Source of the DNA: Phosphitispora fastidiosa | GTDB lineage: Bacteria; Bacillota; Thermincolia; Thermincolales; UBA2595 | Direction: 5' to 3' | DNA: 64,000 nt | NCBI RefSeq assembly: GCF_019008365.1 | Contig: NZ_JAHHUL010000001.1 | Coordinates: 62,001 to 126,000 of the forward strand | Shown here: one piece after another, positions 54,659 to 64,000 of the stretch | How the letters are laid out: each line of letters begins with the position of its first letter | How positions within the stretch are numbered: position 1 is the first letter of the stretch | Position numbers and translations under genes: made by a program | The notes under the pieces: generated by a model | Databases searched by the model: none | Told to the model about the DNA's origin: nothing | What the model saw: only the letters and a program-made list of their open reading frames with translations

Positions 54659-54959
54659 CTTTACACCTTCAATTTTAAGGTTAGATGTCCAGTTTTCTCT
54701 AACCAAGTTTCTTTAAGATCCAACTTCCCCCAACACCACACCACATCCCTACCCCTGTCCCATCTTCCCCCAACAAAAAAGGACACCACAAAAAGCCTGC
54801 GGTCGCCCCCCATACTAAAAATGGCTTGTCTTATTTTCCCAGCTAGTACTATTATATGTTATTTCCTCACATCCTGTCTACATATCTCACAAAATCGTAC
54901 ATCTCACAAAATGGCCCAATACCCCCCTCCCCTCTCCTGCCGCTCATTTTAGGCATAAC
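54659..54959. other. 300-bp C-rich/A-rich gap at the island edge
   Basis: Composition changes from AT-rich island to C-rich sequence. Two copies of TCTCACAAAATSG occur near 54890-54915. No gene, RNA or clear att site is seen. Confidence 0.4.
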
Positions 54960-56670
54960 TTATTCCCAGGTAAAATCCATAACCCCGGCTCTCAGAATGC
55001 GCTCCTTGAGGTCCCTGGCAATGAACTCCAGCCCCTCACTGCTGGTGGACTCACATCTGGCCACCAAAACCGGCTGGGTGTTGGATGCCCTTACCAGGCC
55101 CCAGCCTTCCGGATAAATAATTCTTACCCCATCAATGGTGATAGCCGGATACTCCTTTAGGGCCCCTTTACGTATTTCCTCTATCACCTTAAACTTCCGG
55201 TTATCGGGGCAGTCGATTCTGGTTTCATCCGTACTGTGGTAAATGGGAATATCACTTACCAGTTCCGATAATTTCCGCTCAGTATTGGAGACGATTCTCA
55301 ACAACCGGCCTGTTGCGTAAAAAGCATCATCAAAACCATATAACTCATCGGCAAAAAACATGTGTCCTGACATTTCCCCGGCAAACAGCAATTTGAGTTC
55401 ATTCATTTTGGCCTTAATCAGGGAATGACCCGTTTTACAAAAAACAGGTTTGCCGCCAAGCCTGGTAATCTCATCTACCAGGGCCTGAGAACACTTAACT
55501 TCTACCAGGGCCGTCTCTGCCGGGTGTTTGGCCAGTATTTCCCGCCAAAAGAGCACCATCAGCCGGTCACCCCAGATTATCCGGCCCTGGTCATCTACAA
55601 CTCCGAGGCGGTCTGCATCCCCGTCATACGCAATTCCCACATCGGCATTGTGTTTTTGCACTATCTCTGTCAACTGTGTCAGGTTCTCTCTCCTGACCGG
55701 GTCAGGGTGATGGTTGGGGAAGCTCCCATCGGCTTCACAAAACAATGGGATGACCTCATCACCCAGGCTCTGCAAAAACTGTTCTATATAAAGGGCTGCC
55801 CCTCCATTCCCGGCATCTGCCACTACCTTTAATCTACGGGGGCCCAGTTTAATCTTATCGGTCAGCATATTGAGATAATCATTTGAAATGTTAATCTTAG
55901 TGACTTCTCCCTTTTGGGCGGCTGGCGGCTGCAGCGCTGGGGCCTTCCTCCACCAGGCTGCGGATTTTCTGGATCTCACTGCCATATATAGTGGTTTTGC
56001 CAAGAGCCAGCTTCAGGCCGTTATAATCTTTGGGATTGTGACTTCCGGTAATCATGATGCCGCCATCTGCATCAAGCTGCTGCAGGCCAAAATAAAATAA
56101 AGGAGTAGTAACTGTTCCCATATCCACAACATTAATCCCCACAGAGGTTAACCCCTTAATTAGATTCTCACGAATTACCGGTGTTGATAGGCGTATATCT
56201 CCCCCTATGAGCGCTCTCTGAAGGCCTTTTGTTCCCATAAGCCGGCCAAAGGCCTGACCTACCCTGAAGATCACCGGCGGCGTAAGCTCAGTTTTGGCCA
56301 GGCCGCGAATATCATATTCCCGGAAAATATCCGGGTTCACCCTGTTCTTCAGCCTGTCAACTATTTGCCTGACCTCCCGCACCCGGTCTTTATGACAAAT
56401 TAAAGCGCCCTCCTTGCTCACAGCAATCACCAGGTCTTTTACCCCGATGGCCGCAACCGGCATATCCTCAGCATAGGCCACACAATTAGCAGCATCAAGG
56501 AATTCAGCGCTGCCAACATTTATATTGCCCTGCGGGTCCTCCGGGTAAATCGTCTCCAGTGAGCGCCATGTTCCCAGGTCATCCCAGCCAAAACTGCCGG
56601 AAACGATCATAAAAGACGGAAGCTTCTCCATTAAAGAGTAATCTATCGGGATTAATTCACCAACCTGCCT
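54960..56670 (-). pseudogene. truncated manC fused to frameshifted manB (phosphomannomutase)
   Basis: The minus-strand frame from 56670 reads GELIPIDYSLMEK...SGSFGWDDLGTW, the C-terminal part of mannose-1-phosphate guanylyltransferase (ManC) without its catalytic N-terminus. It continues into a phosphomannomutase beginning NPDIFREYDIRG, with the phosphoserine loop TGSHNPKDYNG. At 55909-55915 (CCCTTTT on +) one extra base shifts the frame after about ASRPKG; the rest (KINISNDYLN, AYDGDADRLG, CKTGHSLIK, GEMSGH, WGLVRASNTQP) is intact in the other frame. Correcting the shift restores a whole ManB, so a sequencing error is possible; the loss of manC is not explained that way. Confidence 0.85.
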
Positions 56671-56723
56671 TCAATTCACATATTATGAAAGGAATAACTA
56701 AACAGACAGGAGAGATAAACTGA

Positions 56724-58085
56724 GTGTCCACCAATAATATGAGTTACAAAATCCTTAAATTAGATACCGGCGAACCGGTTATAAAGCTTTATCCTGCATT
56801 AATAAGCAAACTGAAAATAGATGTCGGAAAACCGGTGCAATTAAAATTTGGCAGCCTGGCATGTTCAGTTAATGTCATTCAATTAAATGCAGCACAACCG
56901 CCAACCGGAGGCGAAATGCAGCTCTCGCGTAAAGTTATGCAGGAACTCCACATACCTGAAAATATTAAGTTATCCATCAGAAGAATTAAGAAGAAAAAGC
57001 TGAGGCTGGGACCTGTTATTGGAATTCTCACCTTCCCCAACACTTATGCCAATAAATACTTTGACTTCTATTTGAATTATCATGTGATGCTGGAAAGCGG
57101 GTTCCTTTTTGTTTTCGGCAGTCAGGGAGTCAATCCCCAAACAAATACTGTGCAAGGTTACTATTACAATCCATCTGTAAAGACTTGGACTCCGGCTGAC
57201 CTGCCCTATCCGGATGCCGTTATCGACAGGTGTTACCCTAACCCCTACCGCATCCATACCCAGCTTGAAAAACACATGGGTAAAGGCAAAATATTTAACA
57301 AAAAGACCCTGATTAATAAGCTGGATTTCTACACTGCATTATGTAAAGATAATGTTTTAAGAAATCACCTGCCCGAAACCAGGTTCTGCACTGATGCTTC
57401 AGACATTACAGATTTACTGGAAAAACACGGCAGAATTTTCATTAAGCCGGCGGCCGGTATGCAGGGTGCGGGAATTGTCACCGCTGCGCTGGAGGATGAC
57501 AGGATCATATGCCGGTATATGGTCAAGGGAAGGGTTCTGGAAAAAGAAATGACCAAGCCCCGCCAGGTATTAAAATTATTGGAGGCATTTGGTCATCCAC
57601 GGAGACGATATATAATTCAGGAGGCGGTTCCTATCATGGGCTATCGGGGCAAACCTTTTTGCTTCCGGGTCATGGTATGCAAAAACGGCCAGGGGGGCTG
57701 GGTGGTTCCGGCGATTTTTACCAATGCGGCCAAAGGCAATTCCTTTTTGACCAATCACGCCGCCGGCGCCAGTAGATTCATTCCTTTAAACAGTCTGTTT
57801 AACGATATTGAAAACAGGCTTAAAACCACCAAAGCTGATCTCATCGATTCCCTGGCCGCCTTGGGCGCCAGAACGGCAGACCTGCTCGATAAAAAATACG
57901 GACCGCTGGGAGAACTGGGCCTTGATGTGGTAGTCAATCAATCAGGTAAGCTCTTCGTCCTTGAAGGTAATGGCAACCCGGGAATGGTTCCCAGGAGTCA
58001 CATGGTTGATTTCCCCAACTGGGTTTATCAGATGTTCAAACTGCCGGTTTCGTATGCAGTACACCTGGCCGGTTTCGAATATTAG
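56724..58085 (+). CDS. YheC/YheD family ATP-grasp protein
   Basis: A 453-residue protein of the endospore coat-associated YheC/D family. The N-terminal 90 residues are a small domain, followed by LGPVIGILTFP. The ATP-grasp part contains FIKPAAGMQGAGI, YIIQEAVPIMGYRGKPFCFRVMV and LDVVVNQSGKLFVLEGNGNPGM, the Mg-ATP residues of the fold. Substrate is unknown; relatives are linked to spore coat or peptide ligation. GTG 56724 has AGGAGA 11 bases upstream; an ATG five codons later is an alternative start. It is intact although its neighbours are decayed. Confidence 0.85.
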   Translation: MSTNNMSYKILKLDTGEPVIKLYPALISKLKIDVGKPVQLKFGSLACSVNVIQLNAAQPPTGGEMQLSRKVMQELHIPENIKLSIRRIKKKKLRLGPVIGILTFPNTYANKYFDFYLNYHVMLESGFLFVFGSQGVNPQTNTVQGYYYNPSVKTWTPADLPYPDAVIDRCYPNPYRIHTQLEKHMGKGKIFNKKTLINKLDFYTALCKDNVLRNHLPETRFCTDASDITDLLEKHGRIFIKPAAGMQGAGIVTAALEDDRIICRYMVKGRVLEKEMTKPRQVLKLLEAFGHPRRRYIIQEAVPIMGYRGKPFCFRVMVCKNGQGGWVVPAIFTNAAKGNSFLTNHAAGASRFIPLNSLFNDIENRLKTTKADLIDSLAALGARTADLLDKKYGPLGELGLDVVVNQSGKLFVLEGNGNPGMVPRSHMVDFPNWVYQMFKLPVSYAVHLAGFEY

Positions 58086-58109
58086 CATCACCAGCAAATT
58101 AGTCTTTAA

Positions 58110-58901
58110 CTACTTATTCCAGCTGTGAAAAGAAACCGAACGAATCCCATGCTTTTTGAAAAGCTGATTCAGGTCAATTTTGCCGATATTGTGTATACTG
58201 CTTCTTTTGAGACTCAAGTTTCGCCGCGGCTTCAAAATGATTTCCTGTGGATAGTTTTTCAACATGAAATTCCCATAGGTCTCATATTCCGAAAAACTAT
58301 CCCATTGTCTCTTATTCATGGAGTTTAATATGGCCATATACCAATTCGTGGCATGCCTGGATGCAATGAATTTTTTCAGCTCATAAAGGCGCTTTTTCTT
58401 GAAATACATGTAGTGACTGACAAAGAATAACGACTGCGCAGGGCCTGGCGCCTCTTCTCCCAACAGTTTTTTATAAGTTGAAAAATAGGGTCTGTAATAA
58501 AGTGTTCTGCAAAAAAGGATTGATTTATCATTATATTCAAAAACGTGCGGGTGAATCAACACTGTATCTGCATCAAGCACCAAAAATCCCTCACTGCTGC
58601 CAAGAGTGTCCCCGCTTAGCTTGAGCAATTGTTGAAATAACCAGCCTGAGCGGTCCACGGTGACATTATTTCTGGTCGGGGTGTAGTTCAGGTCTTTTTT
58701 TGTAAGTGGCAATACGGAGTTTTCATCAACAAAACTGCATTTCCTGGCGCTGCATAAGTCTCTGATTTTTGCACTTTGGGGGGCGACAATAAAAATTTCA
58801 CCTAAGGGATGCCTTACCTGTTTCCTGACTGCGTCAATGGCATGTGGCAGAACATCTAAGTCCTTTTCAATAACGGGTATCAGAACATCTATCTTATTCA
58901 T
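58110..58901 (-). CDS. DUF6492-like glycosyltransferase-fold protein
   Basis: A 263-residue protein with a GT-A-like N-terminus (KIDVLIPVIEKDLDVLPHAIDAVRKQ) and a DxD motif in FLVLDADTVLIHP. The middle SLFFVSHYMYFKKKRLYELKKFI and the end VSFHSWNK fit the DUF6492 family of probable sugar transferases. I use ATG 58901, nine bases after AAGGAG; the longer frame adds nine residues overlapping the site. It belongs to a surface-polysaccharide region. Confidence 0.7.
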   Translation of the reverse strand: MNKIDVLIPVIEKDLDVLPHAIDAVRKQVRHPLGEIFIVAPQSAKIRDLCSARKCSFVDENSVLPLTKKDLNYTPTRNNVTVDRSGWLFQQLLKLSGDTLGSSEGFLVLDADTVLIHPHVFEYNDKSILFCRTLYYRPYFSTYKKLLGEEAPGPAQSLFFVSHYMYFKKKRLYELKKFIASRHATNWYMAILNSMNKRQWDSFSEYETYGNFMLKNYPQEIILKPRRNLSLKRSSIHNIGKIDLNQLFKKHGIRSVSFHSWNK

Positions 58902-58959
58902 GCACAACATCTCCTTTCCCGATATCATATGAATGGGAAATATTTAGGAGACTGTTTTA

Positions 58960-60835
58960 ATGAGAAGAATACTGGTCTTAAATCTTTTCCCTGCCGCCAG
59001 GCCTCCCATTATTGGAGGCCAGATAAGATATTTCCACCTTTATGATAAGCTTAGTAACTACTATGATATAACGCTCTTGTCTCAATCCTACCGCAGAGAA
59101 AAAGTTGTATTTTCCAATGGTTTATGACCTCGAAAATAAATTAGCCCAAAATGCTGCTTTGGTGTTCGCAACTTCGGAAAAAGAAAGAGAAAGCTTTATT
59201 GCCCTGTATAACCTTAACCCTGGAAAAGTAAAGCTGGCGCCCAATGGTATCAATCCAAATGAGTGGCTTACCCGCAAAGAAGCAGCCGGTGATAGAATTA
59301 CCGCATTTTTCATCGGGGCTAACTATCCCCCGAACATCCAGGCAGTTGATTATATTATCAATCATCTGGCAGACAAGTGTCCCCAGATAGATTTTATTGT
59401 TGCCGGAGGGTGCTGCGGCCCATTTCAAGACCGGGAAATGCCTAATGTCAAACTGTTAGGCAGAGTGAATAACAGGAAAAAAGTTGACTTGTTTGCCGGT
59501 GTGGATATAGCGGTTAATCCTGTAATTTCGGGCGCCGGTGTCAATATCAAAACACTTGAGTTCCTCTCTGCAGGAATCCCCTTATTTTCTACCGGGTTTG
59601 GTGTCCGGGGATTGGAGCTGATTGATAAAAAACACTATCTGAAAGCCGAAATAGAAAATTTCCCTGAGATCATCAATGAATTCTGCCATCAGAAGGATCT
59701 TTTGCAAGAGATAGCTGCATGTGGACGCAGCTATGTTAACGATAACTACTCTTGGAATAATATTGCCCGCGATATCAATGAAGAAATAGATAACAGCCTG
59801 GTGGAAGACAAGGTTTCTGTGATCATGGCTGTCTATAATGGTCAGGAATATCTGAAAGAATCCATAGACAGTATTTTAAACCAAACCTATCCACATTTTG
59901 AATTTATTATTGTAAATGACGGCTCCAGGGATGACACCGCAAAAATTCTCGATAGCATAACAGACCCCCGGGTGAAGGTTTTCCACCTTGCCGAAAACCA
60001 TGGCGTTTCCTATGCCCGTAATTTCGCTGCTGCCAAGGCAAAATACGAATGGCTTGTGCTGCAGGATGACGATGATATCAGCCTTCCCGGCAGAATCGAA
60101 GAGCAGTTAAGGTATCTAAGGGCTCACCCGGATCTGATTTCTGCACTTTCGATGTTCCAGATAATTAAAACGGAAACACCGGTGACTGAGAATTCCCCAA
60201 TCATTTCAAAATCGATGACATCCCCTCATCTTACCCTAAATCGCATAAAAAGAAGGAGATTTTATTGCTACTGGATATGTTACGGTTCGGCTGTTATTTC
60301 ACGAAAGGCTTTTTTACAGGCGGGAGGTTATGACCCACAGTATAGAATTGGAGAGGACCATGACCTGTTCCTGCGTTTGATGGATTTGGGCGCTATCGAT
60401 ATGGTTCCCAGGGTACTTTATCAGTACCGTTATGATCGCAATTCAACCTCGAAAAAGAACCGTTCAGAGACCCGGGCCGCAATTATAAAAATATCGGTCA
60501 GGCATATAAAAAGAAGGTATGAAAAAAACGGCCTTACCCCTGCCACTGCCCTTCTTGCTTCCAAAGAGGACTCCGATTATTTCACCAAGACCGTCTGTGC
60601 GGAAACCGGGATTCAAATAAAACTGTCTCTCCGGTATACCAAAGACCAACAAACCGATAACCGGCATATTGACCAGGCGCTTTCCCTTTTTAAACAAGGA
60701 ATAATCAATGGTATTCTGGTTCTGGGGGACCTTAAACCCATGCAGCCCATCGTAAACCAGCTAATTCACAATGGGATGACCTTAAACAAGAACTTATTTC
60801 TCCTGAAAAGCTTTAAGACAAAAGCCATACCTTGA
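58960..60835 (+). pseudogene. GT4-GT2 two-domain glycosyltransferase with internal deletion and frameshift
   Basis: ATG 58960 (AGGAG nine bases upstream) opens RRILVLNLFPAARPPIIGGQ and 55 codons later hits TGA 59125. Another frame from 59105 resumes in the middle of the same GT4 domain (DLENKLAQNAALVFATSEKER, NGINPNEW, GAGVNIKTLEFLSAGIPLFS) and continues into a GT2 domain (VSVIMAVYNGQEYLKESID, NDGSRDDT, LQDDDD). About 100-150 residues of GT4 are missing at the junction. The GT2 part could still be translated from a start near 59105, but no good ribosome site is seen. Confidence 0.78.
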
Positions 60836-60853
60836 TTGTCAGGTATGGCTTTT
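60821..60853 (+). terminator. terminator after the glycosyltransferase pseudogene
   Basis: AAAGCCATACC (60821-60831) pairs perfectly with GGTATGGCTTT (60842-60852). The stop codon lies in the loop. The T-tract is short. Confidence 0.65.
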
Positions 60854-60861
60854 AGTGGTGG

Positions 60862-61666
60862 TTATATTCTGTTGCTGATTACAGCTTCTATGGCTTCTTT
60901 CAGCGCCAAACCGCCTCTGTCCCAGGAGAACAGGCGCATATCTTCCCTGCCCTGCCGTCCTTTTTGTTTGCAAAGCTCAGGGTTTTCATAGGCTTTTCTC
61001 ATTTTCTCTTTCAAATCATGAATATCAGCGGCTATTATGCCTGCCCCAATGGGTTTTGATTAACAGAGCTGTATTGTCTTTATGGGTAAATTCCTCCCAA
61101 TAGGCCCTCAACAAGGTTTCGAGATTTTTGCGGCGCTGGAACTCGAAGACAGACAGGAACACAAATTTCCCATCTGTTTGTTTGAATGGCAGCTTCTGAT
61201 TTTCCGGTTTAAACTCATTTCTATCTATTCCGTGCGGGACTAGGAATACCGGTATTTTTACACCACTGTTATGCATGGCATCTATATTCAGCCGGGATGG
61301 GACACACACCGCATTAAACTTGCTGATTATCGGCAGCCAGTTATCAGGCAGTTTGGTTGTTTCCCAAACTGTGTTCAGAATAATGCGGTCAAACTTCATG
61401 CTTTCTTTTTTTATGTCGACCTTACATGGCGGGGAATGGTAGACTAAAACTCTTCTTTTGAATAAAGCGTCCGGCTTCTCCATCAGGGCCTTTATCTTGG
61501 TTTTTTTAGCAGAGTCCCATTCTTTTACCCGATGGCCCCAGGACCATGTTTCCAGCTTAACATCGACACCCAGTTTATCTAAGGCAAAGACATACTCTCT
61601 GCTTGCTGTTCCATATCCGGTGGCATCAAGAACCGGCCCTCTCCAAACTACATGGAAGTCTGTCAT
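60862..61666 (-). pseudogene. GT4-like glycosyltransferase with internal deletion
   Basis: The N-terminal half reads FHVVWRGPVLDATGYGTASREYV to VFLSVFEFQRRKNLETLLRAYW and LLIKTHWG, typical of a GT4 transferase. Then the frame ends (RHNSR, stop at 61025). In another frame the C-terminal end follows at once: AGIIAADIHDLKEKMRKAYENPELCKQKGRQG to SNRI and TAA at 60864-60862. The donor-binding middle, roughly 100-150 residues, is gone. The start is ATG 61666, behind AAGGAGGG. Confidence 0.8.
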
Positions 61667-61836
61667 AAACATCCCTCCTTCTATGATCTCCCATATAAGA
61701 TATGTAAACCCTCATCTGAGAGTTCCAAGAATCACAGACTTAGTTGTGACCGCCCCCAGCCCGAACACCCCGTCTTAGAAGAACCTGCATAAAAATCATT
61801 ATTCTAGGCACTCTATAACATGGAGGTGTAGTATAT

Positions 61837-62355
61837 ATGTCACTAAACTTAACCCAAAAAGAAAGGCTTCTTTTGGAAGACCAGAAAAAGCACGAGGAAA
61901 TTTGTATTCAGAAGTACACCAGTTTTGCCAACAAGGCACAGGATCCCCGGTTAAAGCAAATGTTTAATACTCATGCCCAGCATGAACAGCAGCATTTAAA
62001 CACAGTTAATCAGATTCTTTCCGGACAGACGCCAAACCTGCAGTCCCAAACCCAGCAGCAGGGGATGCAGCAGCAAGGGATGCAGCAGCAAGGGGCACAA
62101 CAGCAAAGCATGCTTCAGAATGCTTTTAACCAGGGACTGTCCGGAATGGGGTTAACAGACTCAAATGATGCGGCTTTGTGTAATGACCTCTTGATGACCG
62201 AAAAATACGTCTCCGGGGCATATGATACCGCCATTTTCGAAATGACAGATTCTAACGTGCGCCAGACTCTTAACCACATTCAGAAAGAGGAACAGCAGCA
62301 TGGAGAAGATATTTTTAATTATATGAAAAGTATGGGTATGTATAATCCTCAATAA
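61837..62355 (+). CDS. spore coat protein, CotF-like
   Basis: A 172-residue protein with two ferritin-like helical halves separated by a Gln-rich linker (QQQGM repeats, about 68-92). The first half resembles the CotF-type start (LTQKERLLLEDQKKHEEICIQKYTSFANKAQDPRLKQMF), the second has LLMTEKYVSGAYDTAIFEMTDSNVRQTLNHIQKEEQQHGEDIF. CotF-family proteins are spore coat or ferritin-like. ATG 61837 follows GGAGGTG. A strong terminator follows. Confidence 0.88.
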   Translation: MSLNLTQKERLLLEDQKKHEEICIQKYTSFANKAQDPRLKQMFNTHAQHEQQHLNTVNQILSGQTPNLQSQTQQQGMQQQGMQQQGAQQQSMLQNAFNQGLSGMGLTDSNDAALCNDLLMTEKYVSGAYDTAIFEMTDSNVRQTLNHIQKEEQQHGEDIFNYMKSMGMYNPQ

Positions 62356-62393
62356 CATGCAATAGCTTAAAATGCGCTAAAAGTTATCCCCCG

Positions 62394-62428
62394 CCTCACC
62401 GGCTTTTGCCAGCGGTGAGGTTTTTATT
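62394..62428 (+). terminator. terminator after the CotF-like gene
   Basis: CCTCACCG (62394-62401) pairs with CGGTGAGG (62413-62420), then TTTTTATTTT. Confidence 0.9.
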
Positions 62429-62532
62429 TTGCTGTGATCAATGCCGTCATTTTGACTTTCGGCATCATTGAGGTAAAATATATATGAAATAATTTTAATA
62501 TCTTAGATGTTGTATATTGGGAGGGATAAATC

Positions 62533-62949
62533 ATGAAAAGCCACCGAAAAGAATTATGGTTTGAAACCAGAGAAAGGCGGAAACTAATCAACATCACCCC
62601 ACAGGTGGAACAGGTACTTTCTGAAAGTGGCATCAAGGAAGGTCTGCTGCTATGTAATGCCATGCATATCACTGCCAGTGTCTTTATCAATGATGATGAA
62701 AGCGGGCTGCATCAGGATTTTGAAACCTGGTTGGAAAAGCTGGCGCCTGAGAAACCCTATGAACAATATCACCATAATGGGTATGAGGACAACGCTGATG
62801 CCCACCTAAAGCGCACTGTCATGGGACGGGAAGTGGTTGTGGCCGTAACAGGCGGCAGATTGGATTTGGGCCCCTGGGAACAGATATTTTATGGTGAGTT
62901 TGACGGCAAACGCAAAAAACGGGTATTAGTTAAGATAATCGGTGAATAA
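62533..62949 (+). CDS. YjbQ family protein (UPF0047)
   Basis: A 138-residue protein of the YjbQ/UPF0047 family (secondary thiamine-phosphate synthase family in databases). Motifs: [72 protein letters not shown]. The physiological role is unsettled. ATG 62533 follows GGGAGGG. Confidence 0.93.
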   Translation: MKSHRKELWFETRERRKLINITPQVEQVLSESGIKEGLLLCNAMHITASVFINDDESGLHQDFETWLEKLAPEKPYEQYHHNGYEDNADAHLKRTVMGREVVVAVTGGRLDLGPWEQIFYGEFDGKRKKRVLVKIIGE

Positions 62950-63096
62950 CAAAGTAGACCAAATTGTCTTCTTTTTTTATGCCTGAAGGCTTAACTTCTC
63001 TGGATAAAGGAAAACCCGCATGTTTTTGACATTCCCGAAATATAGTTAAATAAAAATAAGTCAGTCAAAAACCAAAATAAAGCGGGAGGTATCCTA

Positions 63097-64000
63097 TTGC
63101 GAGGGCCCCAGATTTTTCTGTTTAGTAAGACTGGTTTGGGTTTAGTAATATGTCTAATTTGTTTCATGTTAATGAGTTTATGGATAACACGGTACTCCAG
63201 CTATAAAATCTCTACACATAAAGGCCCTGCTGAAACAGACCTGATAATCAATTTTATATTACCTATGCAGCAGGATGATTTGAAGTCTAAAATAAGCATT
63301 CTTCCTGAAATACCAACCACAAAGATATCCTATAAGCTTAGGTGGAAAAACCGTTCAACTGCAGTTTTAACACTGAAACAAGATGGTCTTCCATATGGCC
63401 AGCTGTTAACAGTTAAAATTAATCGGGCTGGAACGAAACTGCCCTTCATTAAGAAGAGTTTCAAAACCAGGTTTCGGTCTTCTGTCCCGGTTTCTTTGGT
63501 TTCAGATCAGGAACTGCATGACATCTCTACGAGAGGCCCAGTCCCAATTTTATTTAACACTCCCGTAACTCCTGAGGACATCAAAGAATTTATCAAGCTT
63601 CCCGCACCGGGAAAAGTGGAGCCGGTAAACATTAATTATCAGGGTAAAATCTATTCTGACCACAGCCGTTGGCAGTACATACCGTTCCATCCCCTTGAAA
63701 ACAACACCTCTTATGAAATCATAATTACTCCGGGCCTGCACAGCAAAAGCGGGGCTGAACTTGATGCAGAAAAGAAAATAACCTTTGCCACAGCCCCTCC
63801 AATTAGCGTGTTAAGCACTAATCCGGCTGATCAAAGTACCGGCATATCTCTATATAAAAAAATAGAAGTTACTCTCGACCAGGATATAATTAATGGTTCC
63901 ATGAAGATTACAGACCTGAAAACAAAAAAAATCCTCACCGGAGCAACAGAAATAAGCGAAAAAAAAATCCTCTTCAAACCTGTCAATTGCTTTTTGCCGG
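63097..64000 (+). CDS. membrane-anchored protein with Ig-like/SbsA-type domains (3' end outside window)
   Basis: TTG 63097 follows GGGAGG (63084-63089). The frame stays open for 301 codons to the end of the window. It starts with a short N-tail and one membrane segment (about 14-32, GLGLVICLICFMLMSLW), then beta-rich segments with Ig-like phrases: NTPVTPEDIKEFI, FHPLENNTSYEIIITPGLHSKSG and NPADQSTGISLYKKIEVTLDQ. The latter two are typical of SbsA-like Ig (Big_5) domains. It is a probable cell-envelope protein; the C-terminus is unseen, so the full function is open. Confidence 0.75.
   Translation, partial: MRGPQIFLFSKTGLGLVICLICFMLMSLWITRYSSYKISTHKGPAETDLIINFILPMQQDDLKSKISILPEIPTTKISYKLRWKNRSTAVLTLKQDGLPYGQLLTVKINRAGTKLPFIKKSFKTRFRSSVPVSLVSDQELHDISTRGPVPILFNTPVTPEDIKEFIKLPAPGKVEPVNINYQGKIYSDHSRWQYIPFHPLENNTSYEIIITPGLHSKSGAELDAEKKITFATAPPISVLSTNPADQSTGISLYKKIEVTLDQDIINGSMKITDLKTKKILTGATEISEKKILFKPVNCFLP

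Noticed and set aside
54880-54925. Attachment-site-like repeat at the island edge
   Set aside because: The two TCTCACAAAAT copies are adjacent, and I found no matching copy at the other edge near 42.1 kb; no integrase gene or tRNA is present.

Overview
The window reads as chromosome of a spore-forming, anaerobic Firmicute of the Peptococcaceae/Desulfotomaculum type. The pointers are the Bacillus/Clostridia gene order miaB-ricA-mutS-mutL-miaA-hfq-spoVK-hflX-ynbB followed by lexA and a yneA-like gene; sporulation-linked genes (spoVK, a CotF-like coat protein, YheC/D ATP-grasp, DUF3231-like proteins); many TTG/GTG starts behind strong GGAGG sites; and ferredoxin, flavodoxin and Hdr/Mvh-type iron-sulfur proteins. 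Species cannot be named from the sequence alone.

Layout. 1-2.1 kb: end of a CheR/PAS-type sensor and a PAS histidine kinase. 2.2-3.2 kb: two tandem paralogous DUF3231-like genes. 3.4-15 kb: translation and repair block (miaB, ricA-like, mutS, hydantoinase-like, histone-deacetylase-like, mutL, RsmJ-like methyltransferase, miaA, hfq). 15-15.7 kb: an HU gene whose leader carries a c-di-GMP-I (GEMM) riboswitch and a terminator. 15.7-22.1 kb: spoVK, an HflX carrying an N-terminal JAMM-like domain, ynbB, a response regulator with GGDDF domain, DUF456 and an MvhD-like protein. 22.2-24.4 kb: lexA and a divergent yneA-like gene with three LexA boxes, then a PAS/Fis regulator preceded by an overlapping mini-ORF. 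24.5-24.7 kb: debris of a malic enzyme gene. 25.6-29.5 kb: topB and an ABC-F gene. 29.6-34.2 kb: a 1528-residue secreted Calx-beta/Ig-like protein. 34.4-41.7 kb: two BCCT transporters, flavodoxin/ferredoxin proteins and a sigma-54 activator, with a near-perfect sigma-54 promoter and paired upstream palindromes.

42.1-54.7 kb is an AT-rich accessory island that looks like a phage-defence island: a broken SF1 helicase/nuclease gene, a group II intron with its reverse transcriptase, a TIR-like protein, a large RecQ-like helicase, and an overlapping nuclease/helicase pair of Hachiman (HamAB)/AbpAB type. 55-61.7 kb is a decayed surface-polysaccharide cluster: manC/manB and two glycosyltransferase genes carry frameshifts or internal deletions, interleaved with an apparently intact YheC/D ATP-grasp gene and a DUF6492-like gene. 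61.8-64 kb: a CotF-like protein, YjbQ, and the start of a membrane-anchored protein running off the window.

The most notable signals are the c-di-GMP riboswitch in front of HU (with a GGDDF-type regulator 4.5 kb away), the sigma-54 promoter with two phased palindromes, the JAMM-HflX fusion, and the defence island. All calls are from reading the sequence; no searches were run.
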